From contig NZ_KI912105.1 in the NCBI RefSeq assembly GCF_000517065.1, positions 1,124,324 through 1,188,323 on the forward strand: a stretch of DNA of 64,000 nucleotides, read 5' to 3'. The stretch's first letter is position 1; every line of letters begins with the position of its first letter. Under the pieces are notes generated by a model, which saw nothing but the letters and a program-made list of their open reading frames with translations, was not told where the DNA came from and did no database searches. The DNA is from Alkaliflexus imshenetskii DSM 15055 (lineage in GTDB: Bacteria > Bacteroidota > Bacteroidia > Bacteroidales > Marinilabiliaceae). The position numbers were made by a program, and so were the translations under genes. This document shows, in pieces, positions 8,168 to 17,913 of the stretch.

Positions 8168-11100
8168 TCATTTAAGGCTGGCCTCGATGATGGCGATTTC
8201 TTCGGGGGTTAAATCGTAAAGTTGGTAAACCAATTGGTCGATTTGGGTTTCGAGGGCAGTGGTGTCGGCAGAGGGGTTATGTTTTTTTGCTTCAATAATT
8301 TCATTAACCAAACCCTCGACCTGAATGCGCACACTTTCATCACCTTTTGCAATTGGAATTTGACTGAAATATTTCCAAATTAACTGATACCCATTTTGAA
8401 TAGCCGTGCAATATTTAGAAATTAACCACCAACCAGTTTTTGAATTTAATATACCCAACAGAACTTTGTCATCAGAAGGAATAAACCACATTGAATTATT
8501 ACAATACATTCCGCTACTATCGAAAATAAAACATGGTTTCACCTGAAATACCTGATAAAGAATCTTAGGTTTTTCAAATTTGTCGTAATAATCACAAGCT
8601 CTCAATTCCCACCAATAATCGCCTTTGTCGGTTCTTGCTTCAGCTTTATCTCGATAATTGATTAAGTGCCCTGCTACTCCCGGATAGTTTTTCATAAGCC
8701 ATTCCCACGCTTCTTCATATTCAATAAATCCGTATCTGGGCATTGGCTCCGCTACATAATAAGGGTTATCGGGTGGGAGATTTCTTTTTATTGTAAATCC
8801 TTTAGGAATAAGTATAAGCCAGTTTTTATTGTCTTCTGTAGCATAAGGCTTAACGTCCCTGCCAAGCAGAAAAGGTTTAATTAATCTGGCTGAATTTGTA
8901 TCCGAAGAAATTATACTATTCTTTGTTTCAGTGTCGATTAAAAATGCTTCTGTAAGCCCGGTAAGCACACCTCGTTTTGCACCATCGCCAATATATGTCT
9001 CTAACTTCTCTCCTTTTGCCCGCATTCTCTGTAAAAGAGTTTGGGAGGCAGAATCTTCGATTACCCAGGTTTCGGAAGTTAAAGAAGATTGTTTAATTAC
9101 ATTGCTGTTTGAAACAACATAGTTTGTGAAATTATCAGTAAAACCTGATGTTTTTATCTTAACAGAAGTAAATTCATCATTTGGCACTTCCTTTCCTGCT
9201 CGCAAGATGCAAGGGTATGTTGTTGCCTCGTCAAACACCTGAAAGTCGCCAAAATCTATAATCTCTAAAAGGTTTTGCTCCAATAAAAATATACGGGCAG
9301 GCTGTCCATATCCCGCTTGCATAAATTTATTAGGCATAATGTATGTAAAAACGCCTTTGCTCTTTAACACATCAAAACCTTTTTCGATAAAATAGACATA
9401 TATATCGGTAGTACCTGAATGGAACTTGTAATTCTCTTTATAATATCCCTTAAATTCCTTTAACTCCTCCTGCCTGATATACGGCGGATTCCCAATCACC
9501 ACATCAAAACCTATGAAATCACCCTCATCATTTAGCACTTCGGGGAACTCGAAGCGCCACTCAAAGGCGTTATCAAAAATTTTGTTGCTTTTAATCTCTT
9601 CAATTTCGGCTTCGAGCTTTTTGGTGTCGGAGGTTAGTTTTTCAATTTTTTTGTTCCAGTCGGCTATCTCCTTTTTGCTCATCTCAAACAGTTGCTGCTG
9701 GTTGGTAAAGTGAAACAGCTCGCCACTGAGCTTATTATGGCGTTTTACCTTGGGGTCGTTTTGCGTTATCTCGCTTCGGAAGTTGGACTTAATATCGTTA
9801 ATCAACCTCTCCATTTCGCGCTTTTGCTCTTTGTTTTGCGCGTTGCGATAGGTTTGTACCGCAACGCGGTATCCATCAATGGTCCATTTGCTCGCACTCT
9901 TTCTTAACGCTTGCTTTAAATCAGAATCCAAAGCAAAGCGGCTCACCAGTGAGTTTCCACATTTTATGTTGATGTCGATGTTGGGGAGGGTTTGCAATTC
10001 CATTGGAATTGCATGAGACACATTGCAATGCGTCTGTACGGATGAATCCTGAATATAGTAGGCATTTTTCAAGAGTTCAATCCATAGGCGCAAGCGGCAA
10101 ATTTTCACGGAGTTTGGGTTTATGTCTACCCCAAACAAGCAGTTTTCGATGATGGTTTGTTTTTCGTGAAAGAGCGTCTCCTGTATGCGCTGGCTCTCTT
10201 TGTTTTGGGGGTTATACTCAAACAGTTCGCCATCTTCGTCGGTTACAATCATCTCGTCGTTCACCACTTCAAAATGATACTCTTTCAGTCGCCGCCCATC
10301 GCGGTCTTGAAGTATTCTCAGGTCGCTTTTAATGGCAATTATCTCGTTAAGAGCCGATACAAGGAAATGCCCTGAACCCACAGCGGGGTCGCATATCTTA
10401 AGGTCGTTGATGATGGTGTTGGCCTCGTTGCGGTCTTCAATTCTATTGTACAGCGTGTCTAAATCGGTACAATTCCAACCTTTGGCATCGTTAAATTTCT
10501 GAATCACGGCCTTGCGGATGGTTTCGCGACACATATACATGGTAATGAAACCTGGCGTAAAAAACGAACCATCCTTATAGCCGTTAATCTTCTCGAAAAT
10601 AAGCCCCAGCACCGACGCGTTGATAAGTGTTTTGTTTTCTTCCTGGATCTCCTCGCTGCCTTCGCAGGAGAAATCGTAAGCACTTAAAAACCGGAATAGG
10701 TAATCAAGTGTGCTAAGTTCTCCGGTGAGCCGTTTGCCTTTGTCGTCCTTCAACACGGTTTGCGCATAGACAGGCATTGTTTTCTCGTCGCGCAGGTTGC
10801 TGATAAACAGCATCATGTGCTCCATCTCGGTAGGTTCAAACAGTGAGCTGTTCAAATAAGGCACTTTGGCAAACATTTCGCGCACATCATCGCTGCGTTC
10901 GTTGTGTTGACGTGCCAGCACCTGAAAAAAGAGGCTGTTCAGATCGTCGTAATTCTGTATTCTCCCGGTGTTTAGAAACTCGTATGATTTGTCGCCCTTA
11001 TGGTAGGTAATCAGTTGCCCTTCGAGTAATTTAAGGAACAAAATGCGGTTAACCCATGTAATGCTGAGTTCAAGCGCCACGTTAAAAAGTCGCTCCTGCA

Positions 11101-12031
11101 TGTTTGCGCCAAACTGGGATGGCGTTTCGAGCCGCGAAATTTTATCGAGGCTGTCTAACTGCACAATGGCATTCTCGATGAACGACCCCGAGTGCCTTTG
11201 TCCTTCTTTGTTTCGTTCAATGATTTTTTTGCCGCCATCTTTGGTTTCGGTCAACCCTATAAGATGGAGCAATTCGCCATAAAAGCGCTTGTCGAGGCTG
11301 TTGCTGTCGTTGGCAAACGGGAGGTTTAGAAGATGCTCGGGCGAAAGCAGTTTAAACAGCGCGATGAGTTTATTGTCGTCGGTTTTATCATTGTTGCGCA
11401 ACGGCTTTTCGTAGTCGCGTATGTCGAAATACGTAAATTCAATGTCGCTTTTCATCTCTGCGATGAATGGCTCTGCAACCTCTCTGTAAAACACATCGGT
11501 GGTTTTACCGCTGTTGGCAAACACCTGAAACTGTTTTACCAGACTCTTATTTTGGGCAAAGAGGCGCTCAAAAAGCTTCTCATCAAAAATGAACCATTCA
11601 TATACGTTTGAAACAATCAGGTATTTGATGTTGTGGTTTTTCCCGGTGATTCGCTCTCTCAGGTAGTACAGGAGCAGCTCGTGAAAGGCTCTTTTGTTGA
11701 TGTCATTGGTTCTGATCATCTCCGATTTGTTGCCCGGCCGCTTTGCTTCAATAATCACCCCCACATCCGATTTGTTGGTTTTACCGTGGTGAATAACCAA
11801 ATCCTTGGAGTCTTTGGTATTTATTTCGTATAAATCTTTGTAATAGGTGTCTCTTAAGAAATCTCTTAAATGATTCTTTTGATTCTCTTCTCGTTCTATC
11901 TCATCAATTTTCCCGATTAATCTAATCAGATTGCTCTTGAAACATTCTATTTCGGTTCTGCTGGGCTTAACTTTCAGAAAGGCTTTGTTCAGTGCTTTCC
12001 GTGGTTTCAAGATTTTGATTTGCTCACTCAT
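8168..12031 (-). CDS. Type IIG restriction-modification enzyme (Eco57I-type methylase with fused nuclease)
   Basis: The 1287-residue protein combines three functions. Near residues 55-110 is a PD-(D/E)xK-like nuclease region with SDVGVIIEAKRP. The N6-adenine methylase core has motif I DPAVGSGHF starting at residue 548 and motif IV NPPY at 848-851, inside GFDVVIGNPPYIRQEEL. A C-terminal half from about 1000 resembles TaqI-type target-recognition domains (IPKGFTI, ELRACDYYDKFEKPKILY). Such enzymes methylate one strand and cut nearby DNA, acting in phage defence without a separate specificity subunit. A charged, coiled-coil-like stretch (about 790-820) separates motifs I and IV. It stands alone between the sialic acid locus and the mannosidase cluster, which suggests insertion by transfer. 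Confidence 0.9.
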   Translation of the reverse strand: MSEQIKILKPRKALNKAFLKVKPSRTEIECFKSNLIRLIGKIDEIEREENQKNHLRDFLRDTYYKDLYEINTKDSKDLVIHHGKTNKSDVGVIIEAKRPGNKSEMIRTNDINKRAFHELLLYYLRERITGKNHNIKYLIVSNVYEWFIFDEKLFERLFAQNKSLVKQFQVFANSGKTTDVFYREVAEPFIAEMKSDIEFTYFDIRDYEKPLRNNDKTDDNKLIALFKLLSPEHLLNLPFANDSNSLDKRFYGELLHLIGLTETKDGGKKIIERNKEGQRHSGSFIENAIVQLDSLDKISRLETPSQFGANMQERLFNVALELSITWVNRILFLKLLEGQLITYHKGDKSYEFLNTGRIQNYDDLNSLFFQVLARQHNERSDDVREMFAKVPYLNSSLFEPTEMEHMMLFISNLRDEKTMPVYAQTVLKDDKGKRLTGELSTLDYLFRFLSAYDFSCEGSEEIQEENKTLINASVLGLIFEKINGYKDGSFFTPGFITMYMCRETIRKAVIQKFNDAKGWNCTDLDTLYNRIEDRNEANTIINDLKICDPAVGSGHFLVSALNEIIAIKSDLRILQDRDGRRLKEYHFEVVNDEMIVTDEDGELFEYNPQNKESQRIQETLFHEKQTIIENCLFGVDINPNSVKICRLRLWIELLKNAYYIQDSSVQTHCNVSHAIPMELQTLPNIDINIKCGNSLVSRFALDSDLKQALRKSASKWTIDGYRVAVQTYRNAQNKEQKREMERLINDIKSNFRSEITQNDPKVKRHNKLSGELFHFTNQQQLFEMSKKEIADWNKKIEKLTSDTKKLEAEIEEIKSNKIFDNAFEWRFEFPEVLNDEGDFIGFDVVIGNPPYIRQEELKEFKGYYKENYKFHSGTTDIYVYFIEKGFDVLKSKGVFTYIMPNKFMQAGYGQPARIFLLEQNLLEIIDFGDFQVFDEATTYPCILRAGKEVPNDEFTSVKIKTSGFTDNFTNYVVSNSNVIKQSSLTSETWVIEDSASQTLLQRMRAKGEKLETYIGDGAKRGVLTGLTEAFLIDTETKNSIISSDTNSARLIKPFLLGRDVKPYATEDNKNWLILIPKGFTIKRNLPPDNPYYVAEPMPRYGFIEYEEAWEWLMKNYPGVAGHLINYRDKAEARTDKGDYWWELRACDYYDKFEKPKILYQVFQVKPCFIFDSSGMYCNNSMWFIPSDDKVLLGILNSKTGWWLISKYCTAIQNGYQLIWKYFSQIPIAKGDESVRIQVEGLVNEIIEAKKHNPSADTTALETQIDQLVYQLYDLTPEEIAIIEASLK

Positions 12032-12540
12032 ACATTAATTTCAATTGTGTACGCGAACCGCAAGCGGCTTCTATTTATCAAAATTCAGCGATAAGGTAAT
12101 CAATAAACACAAATATACAATTATATGTGGGTGGGTCATCTAAAAAGAGAGCGTATAACCAACTTTCGATTTACTAATTTTTGTTCCCTTTTGCATAGCG
12201 CAAGCACGCCCTTTTTGCTTGTCCATTATTTTCTTTATGCTAACTTATATCATTATAACTGGGCATATCCTGCTTTTCTATTCATCAACTGGCATCATTT
12301 ACTACTTACACCTGCCTGTCCAGAAATAAAATATAAAGAAATCAGCGCTTAGATAAAAGGATGTCTTACATTGACTAACAAATACTTACAAGGCACATAT
12401 TACTATAAAATGCACCCAAAAGAGCTATGGTGGGTTTTACACTTTTTAAAAAAAATGCGATATTCTTTTATTATTTTTTTTCAAAAGATTAACTTTATAC
12501 CCAAATTTTTACACAATCACACCAACTCAACACACACAAC
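12032..12540. other. AT-rich intergenic region upstream of the mannosidase cluster
   Basis: These 509 nt hold no convincing gene on either strand; the short open frames have no recognisable protein character. A candidate operator is at 12361-12371 and a weak -7 box, TAACTTTA, is at 12490-12497. The region must carry the promoters of both the restriction gene (leftward) and the GH92 cluster (rightward). Confidence 0.6.
12361..12371. promoter_or_regulatory. Second copy of the candidate FadR-type operator
   Basis: ATGT-CTT-ACAT is a perfect 4-bp inverted repeat around a 3-bp centre and differs from the core at 7148-7158 (ATGT-CAT-ACAT) by one base. It lies 170 nt upstream of the first mannosidase gene. 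The distance is rather large for simple repression if the weak -7 box at 12490 is used, so the promoter and the role both remain inferred. Confidence 0.35.
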
Positions 12541-15500
12541 ATGAAGCAGCACTGGTATTTTCTTTTGCTCCTGGCCGGCATTCTTGCCTGTAGCCAATCC
12601 AACGAAGATTTAACCAAATATGTGGATCCGATGATTGGCACCGACGCACACGGGCACACATTTCCCGGAGCCACAACACCTTTTGGCATGGTGCAGCTAA
12701 GCCCCGATACCGGCATTGAAGGCTGGGACTGGTGCAGCGGCTACCACTACTCCGACAGCTCCATCATGGGCTTCTCACACACGCACCTGAGCGGTACCGG
12801 TGGCGCCGACCTGGGCGACATCCTGATTATGCCGTTTACCGGCCCGCACAAATGGGAACCCGGCTCAAAAGCCAACCCCGACGAGGGTTACCGCTCAAGA
12901 TTTTCACATGATAGAGAGCATGCCCGCGCCGGATACTACTCGGTTTACTTGCAGGATTACGACATCACGGCAGAACTAACCGCTACACCTCGTACCGGCA
13001 TTCACCGCTACTCCTACGGTTCGCAAACTACCTCATCGGTTATAATCGATTTAAAACACGGCATTTCAGACCAGCCACGCGAGTGCTTTATCCAAATAAA
13101 TGACAACAACGAAGTGGTGGGGCTGCGCCGTTCGCAAGGATGGGCTGCCGACCAGTATGTCTATTTTGCCATCAGATTCTCAGCTCCTTTCAAGGCATAT
13201 ACCCTGATGGCCGACGATGAAATAGTAGAAGGCGTAAATCGGGCAGAAGGACGCAGCGTGAAGCTCATCCTGGACTTTGAACCATTGAAAGACAATGAAC
13301 TGATTGTAAAAACAGGTATCTCTGCCGTAGATGTGGATGGCGCCATTAAGAATCTAAATGCCGAAGCGCCACACTGGAAGTTCGACAAGTATCTGAAAGA
13401 TGCCACCCAACTGTGGAACCAGCACCTCAACAGAGTTACCATCAAAGGGGCTTCGCTTGAACAAAAGAGAACGTTTTATACGTCACTTTACCACGCACAG
13501 ATTGTACCAAATCTCTATACCGATGTGGATGGCCGCTACCGTGGCATGGATAAAAACATCCACAAGGCAACAGCTTCGCATCAGATGTACACCATCTTTT
13601 CGCTGTGGGACACCTTCCGTGCCGTGCACCCGCTCTACACCATCATCGACCCCGAGCGTAATACCGAGTTCATCAACACCATGCTCACACAGTATCAGCA
13701 GCATGGCTTATTACCAGTCTGGGAACTAATGGCCAACGAAACCGGCACCATGATTGGATATCACTCCATCCCTGTGATTTGGGATGCCTGGCAAAAAGGA
13801 CAACGTGGATTTGATGCCGAATTGGCACTGGAAGCGATGATTACATCAGCCATGATGGACCACATCGGTCTGGCCGACTACAAATCAGTGGGATTCATCC
13901 CAATGGAGCGTGAAGGCAACAGCGTTTCGAAAAATGTGGAATACGCCTACGACGACTGGTGCATTGCCCAAATGGCCAAAGCACTTGGAAAAGATGACAT
14001 ATACCGGGAGTTTATCAAGCGGTCGCAAAACTACCGCAATGTGTTTGACACATCCGTTGGGTTCCTGAGAGGTCGCCGTGCCGACGGAAGCTGGCGCGTA
14101 CCTTTCGACCCCATCGAGAGCAGCATTTTAGGCTCAGGTGATTTCACCGAAGGCAACTCATGGCACTACACCTTTTTTGCGCCACACGATGTATCCGGCC
14201 TGAAGCAACTCATGGGTGGAGCTGATGCCTTTGCCGCCAAAATTGATGAGATGTTCGACCAGGAGCCGGTGGTGACCAACGAGCATGCACATGACATCTC
14301 CGGCCTCATCGGTCAATACGCGCAGGGCAACGAACCCAGTCACCATGTGGCCTACCTCTATAATTTTGCCGGTCAGCCCTGGAAAACGCAGGAAAGAGTG
14401 GCCTTGATACTCGACTCTCTCTACACCGACAAACCGGATGGCATCAGCGGAAACGAAGATTGCGGACAGCTTTCGGCCTGGTACATCTTCTCTGCGGCAG
14501 GTTTTTATCCGGTAACTCCGGGAAGTGGGGAATATATCATTGGCACACCATTGTTTGAAGAAACCACTTTCAACCTGTCAAAAGGAAAAAAATTCACAGT
14601 AAAAGCCAAAGGGAGAACCCCAAAAGCATTTTACATTCAATCGGCCACCCTCAATGGCAAACCGCTGGAACGCTCATTTATCCGTCATGAGGAGATTATG
14701 AATGGTGGTGAACTTGTTTTCGTGATGGGCGAAAAACCTAACAAACAATGGGCCAGCCAGGCGGAAAATCGTCCGGTGACCTCCATCCCGGCTGATTTGA
14801 GACTTTCTCCCATCGAAGAGAGAATGGTGTTCGCACCCTATATCAAAGAGACACAATCACTCTTTGGCAATGAAAAAACCATAGAGATTTTGTGCAACAC
14901 ACCGGGCGTGAACATACACTATACAATGAACGGACAGGAACCAACCACTGCCGACCCATTGTACACTTCTCCTATTCGCCTCAACAAAACGGCGTTGATT
15001 AAAGCACGCGCTTTTAAAGATGGTATGACGCCCAGCGAATTGCTCACACGGGAATTTATCAGAGCCCATTTCAATAGTAGAGGAACCGGTTTCCCTTCCA
15101 TTAAATACAACATTCCCGCATCGCGTCCTTACACAGCAGCAGGCGAAATGGCGCTTATCGACGGTTACCGTGGCACAAAGGATTTCCACGATGGCCGATG
15201 GCTCGGCTTTAACCGAAACATGGATGTGACAGTTGATTTGGGAGCGGCCAAACCGGTGACACAGGTAAGGGTATCGTTTAAGAGGAATGTGGGCTCATGG
15301 ATTCTGATTCCGCAACAGATAGAGATTTTTGGCTCCAACGACAACCGGAACTTCACTTCCATTGGCAAAACAATCACCGAGACCTTGCAAGGCGAACATG
15401 AATCCATTGTACGTGAATTTGCTTTTCCGGTAAAACAAACCTACAGGTATTACCAGATAAAAGCCACAAGCATGCCACAACTGCCCGATTGGCACATGGG

Positions 15501-15552
15501 TGCCGGCAACAGACCCTGGATTTTTGCTGATGAAATTATTTTTGAATATTAA
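12541..15552 (+). CDS. GH92 alpha-mannosidase lipoprotein with C-terminal accessory domains
   Basis: The 1003-residue protein has an SPII signal (ILACSQ, Cys17) and a full GH92 catalytic region to about residue 735. Motifs include DPMIGTDAHGHTFPGA, GMVQLSPDTG, GFSHTHLSGTG, GNEPSHHVAYLY and GNEDCGQLSAWYIFS. A chitobiase-type Ig-like domain follows at about 780-845 (IHYTMNGQEP), then an F5/8-type (discoidin) carbohydrate-binding domain at about 865-1003 (MDVTVDLGAAKPVTQVRVSF). GH92 enzymes are calcium-dependent exo-alpha-mannosidases acting on N-glycan or yeast mannan branches. It is the first gene of the cluster, and its stop overlaps the next ATG by one base (TAATG). The exact linkage cut cannot be read from the sequence. 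Confidence 0.95.
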   Translation: MKQHWYFLLLLAGILACSQSNEDLTKYVDPMIGTDAHGHTFPGATTPFGMVQLSPDTGIEGWDWCSGYHYSDSSIMGFSHTHLSGTGGADLGDILIMPFTGPHKWEPGSKANPDEGYRSRFSHDREHARAGYYSVYLQDYDITAELTATPRTGIHRYSYGSQTTSSVIIDLKHGISDQPRECFIQINDNNEVVGLRRSQGWAADQYVYFAIRFSAPFKAYTLMADDEIVEGVNRAEGRSVKLILDFEPLKDNELIVKTGISAVDVDGAIKNLNAEAPHWKFDKYLKDATQLWNQHLNRVTIKGASLEQKRTFYTSLYHAQIVPNLYTDVDGRYRGMDKNIHKATASHQMYTIFSLWDTFRAVHPLYTIIDPERNTEFINTMLTQYQQHGLLPVWELMANETGTMIGYHSIPVIWDAWQKGQRGFDAELALEAMITSAMMDHIGLADYKSVGFIPMEREGNSVSKNVEYAYDDWCIAQMAKALGKDDIYREFIKRSQNYRNVFDTSVGFLRGRRADGSWRVPFDPIESSILGSGDFTEGNSWHYTFFAPHDVSGLKQLMGGADAFAAKIDEMFDQEPVVTNEHAHDISGLIGQYAQGNEPSHHVAYLYNFAGQPWKTQERVALILDSLYTDKPDGISGNEDCGQLSAWYIFSAAGFYPVTPGSGEYIIGTPLFEETTFNLSKGKKFTVKAKGRTPKAFYIQSATLNGKPLERSFIRHEEIMNGGELVFVMGEKPNKQWASQAENRPVTSIPADLRLSPIEERMVFAPYIKETQSLFGNEKTIEILCNTPGVNIHYTMNGQEPTTADPLYTSPIRLNKTALIKARAFKDGMTPSELLTREFIRAHFNSRGTGFPSIKYNIPASRPYTAAGEMALIDGYRGTKDFHDGRWLGFNRNMDVTVDLGAAKPVTQVRVSFKRNVGSWILIPQQIEIFGSNDNRNFTSIGKTITETLQGEHESIVREFAFPVKQTYRYYQIKATSMPQLPDWHMGAGNRPWIFADEIIFEY

Positions 15553-17876
15553 TGGCTTATCATAGAAACAAAACAATGCATAACCATAAGATTTTCATCT
15601 TTATATTGATTGCAATCCTAACCGGATGTTCCGTCACGGAGCATCCGGGCGAGGAGCGCCTTACCTCACTCGTAAATCCATTCATGGGAACCGAAGGACC
15701 GGGTAATACCTATCCGGGTGCCACCGTTCCGTTTGGGATGGTACAGCTGAGTCCCGACATCGGATATTCGGGCTGGGACCGCATCGCTGGCTATTACTGG
15801 CCCGACTCTATCATCACCGGATTCAGCCACTTGCACCTCTCAGGAACCGGCGCCGGCGACCTCTATGACATTCTTCTGGCACCGGTAAATAGCAAAGCCA
15901 CAAAAACAACACCCGAAAACGGTAACCGCCCCTATTCACTTTTCAGCCACGACAACGAACATGCAGAACCGGGGTATTATCAGGTATTTCTTCAGGATTA
16001 CGGCATAAATGCCGAACTCACCGCCACACAACGCACCGGCATCCACCGCTACACCTTTCCCGAAGATGACAATTCAGGCTTCATCATCGACCTGGGTTAT
16101 GCCCTAAATTGGGACCGTCCGGTGGAGACATTTATCCGCATCGAAAACGAAAGAACCATATCGGGCTACCGATACTCCTCAGGATGGGCCGCCGACCAGC
16201 GCGTCTATTTTGTGGCAGAATTTTCAAAACCTGCGAAGCATATCAAGCTTTTCCTTAACAACGAATTGGTTGATACCAACGATGTGAAAGGCGTAAACAC
16301 AAAGGTCGACCTGCGTTTTGCCACCACTTCGGGTGAGCAGGTTGTGGTGAAGGTGGGCATATCCAGCGCAAACATTGAAGGCGCCGCAGCAGCCATAAGA
16401 AAAGAAGCTGCCGGATGGGATTTTGACGCCATCCGTAAGGATGCATCTGATGCCTGGGAAAACGAACTCAGTAAAATCAGGGTAAAATCAGACAATGAGG
16501 TGTGGAAACGCACCTTCTACACCACCCTCTACCAATCCATGCTGGCACCGACACTATACAGCGATGCCAACGGAAATTATAAAGGTGCCGATGGCAACTA
16601 TCACTCTGCCGATGGTTATGATAAGTATGACACCTTCTCGCTTTGGGATACCTTCAGAGCTGCCCATCCGCTATACACCATCATGGACCCCCACCGGGTG
16701 CCGCACATGGTTAAATCCATGATGAGCCATTATCGTGAAACCGGACTTCTGCCAGTGTGGTCCATGCAAGGCAATGAAACAGATATGATGATTGGTTATC
16801 ATGCCGTTCCGGTTATTGTGGATGCTTGGTTTAAAGGCCTGCTGGAAGGGTTTGATACAGAGGAGTTATTCGCAGCCCTTAAATCTAACGCCATGTCGGA
16901 CGGGCACGGCATAAAGGAATATCGTGAATTGGGTTATGTGCCCCTCTCCTTCGACCACGAAAACTGGTCAGTGTCCAAAACCGTTGAATACGCTTACAAC
17001 GACTGGTGCATCGCCATCATGGCCAAAGAGTTGGGTAAAACAGATGACTTCAACTACTTTATGAAACGTGCAGAAAACTGGAAAAACCATTTCGATGACG
17101 AAACCGGTTTCCTGCGACCAAAGTATGCCAACGGCAGTTTTCTTGAGGATTTTGTGGCTCGTGACTACACCGACCACTACTGCGAGAGCAATGCGTGGCA
17201 CTATTTCTGGTTTGTGCCTCAACACATTGAAGCCCTGCGCGACAAATTGGGGCGTGACCGTTTCAGCGCCCGGTTGGACAGCATGTTCTCCTACGACCCA
17301 TATCCGGAAGATGACCTGCCAATTTTCAGTACAGGCATGATTGGACAATATGTGCATGGCAACGAACCCAGTCACCACGTGGCATACCTCTATCTGCATA
17401 CCGGCGAAGCATGGAAAGCACAGGAGAAAATACGTGAAATTCTGACAACCATGTATGCACCAGAACCTTATGGCCATTGCGGCAACGAAGACTGCGGTCA
17501 AATGTCGGCCTGGTATGTATTCAGTTCACTGGGCATTTACCCGGTTAATCCGGCCACAGGTGTCTATCTCATCGGCAGTCCCTTATGGGAAGAGGCCGTG
17601 ATATCCGTTGGCGACAACAAGCAGTTTGCGGTAATGGCGCCGGGCATCACCAAAGAGAAAAAATATGTCCGAAAGGTGACACTGAACGGACGTGCACTCA
17701 CCAATCCCTGGATAACGCACCCCGACATCATGAACGGCGGTATCCTGGAGTTCGAAATGTCGGAAACACCTGACAAGTCGCTCTGGACAGATGTTACCAA
17801 GGTGCCCTATATGCAACTGATACCGTTTTCGGCAAAAAACAGGCAGGTCGCATGTTGCAGCGCCCCGCACAGGTGA
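15552..17876 (+). CDS. GH92 alpha-mannosidase lipoprotein
   Basis: The 774-residue protein closely parallels its upstream neighbour over the catalytic region: NPFMGTEGPGNTYPGA, GMVQLSPDIG, GFSHLHLSGTG, GNEPSHHVAYLY and GNEDCGQMSAWYVFS. It lacks the Ig-like and F5/8 tail, so it is a simple GH92 enzyme. The ATG at 15552 overlaps the previous stop (TAATG), which favours translational coupling. The ATG at 15576 would give a tighter lipoprotein signal (MHNHKIFIFIL then TGCS) and is a real alternative. The last 20 or so residues (from about VPYMQLIP) are not typical and may be a frayed end. It is probably exported and lipid-anchored, trimming alpha-linked mannose after the first enzyme. Confidence 0.95.
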   Translation: MAYHRNKTMHNHKIFIFILIAILTGCSVTEHPGEERLTSLVNPFMGTEGPGNTYPGATVPFGMVQLSPDIGYSGWDRIAGYYWPDSIITGFSHLHLSGTGAGDLYDILLAPVNSKATKTTPENGNRPYSLFSHDNEHAEPGYYQVFLQDYGINAELTATQRTGIHRYTFPEDDNSGFIIDLGYALNWDRPVETFIRIENERTISGYRYSSGWAADQRVYFVAEFSKPAKHIKLFLNNELVDTNDVKGVNTKVDLRFATTSGEQVVVKVGISSANIEGAAAAIRKEAAGWDFDAIRKDASDAWENELSKIRVKSDNEVWKRTFYTTLYQSMLAPTLYSDANGNYKGADGNYHSADGYDKYDTFSLWDTFRAAHPLYTIMDPHRVPHMVKSMMSHYRETGLLPVWSMQGNETDMMIGYHAVPVIVDAWFKGLLEGFDTEELFAALKSNAMSDGHGIKEYRELGYVPLSFDHENWSVSKTVEYAYNDWCIAIMAKELGKTDDFNYFMKRAENWKNHFDDETGFLRPKYANGSFLEDFVARDYTDHYCESNAWHYFWFVPQHIEALRDKLGRDRFSARLDSMFSYDPYPEDDLPIFSTGMIGQYVHGNEPSHHVAYLYLHTGEAWKAQEKIREILTTMYAPEPYGHCGNEDCGQMSAWYVFSSLGIYPVNPATGVYLIGSPLWEEAVISVGDNKQFAVMAPGITKEKKYVRKVTLNGRALTNPWITHPDIMNGGILEFEMSETPDKSLWTDVTKVPYMQLIPFSAKNRQVACCSAPHR

Positions 17877-17913
17877 GATTAAATCTGAACGAAACAATTA
17901 AATAAATGATAAC

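Noticed and set aside
12125..12352. 75-codon rightward open frame upstream of the GH92 cluster
   Set aside because: It is rich in aromatic residues without pattern, has no neighbour logic and overlaps no promoter-start arrangement.
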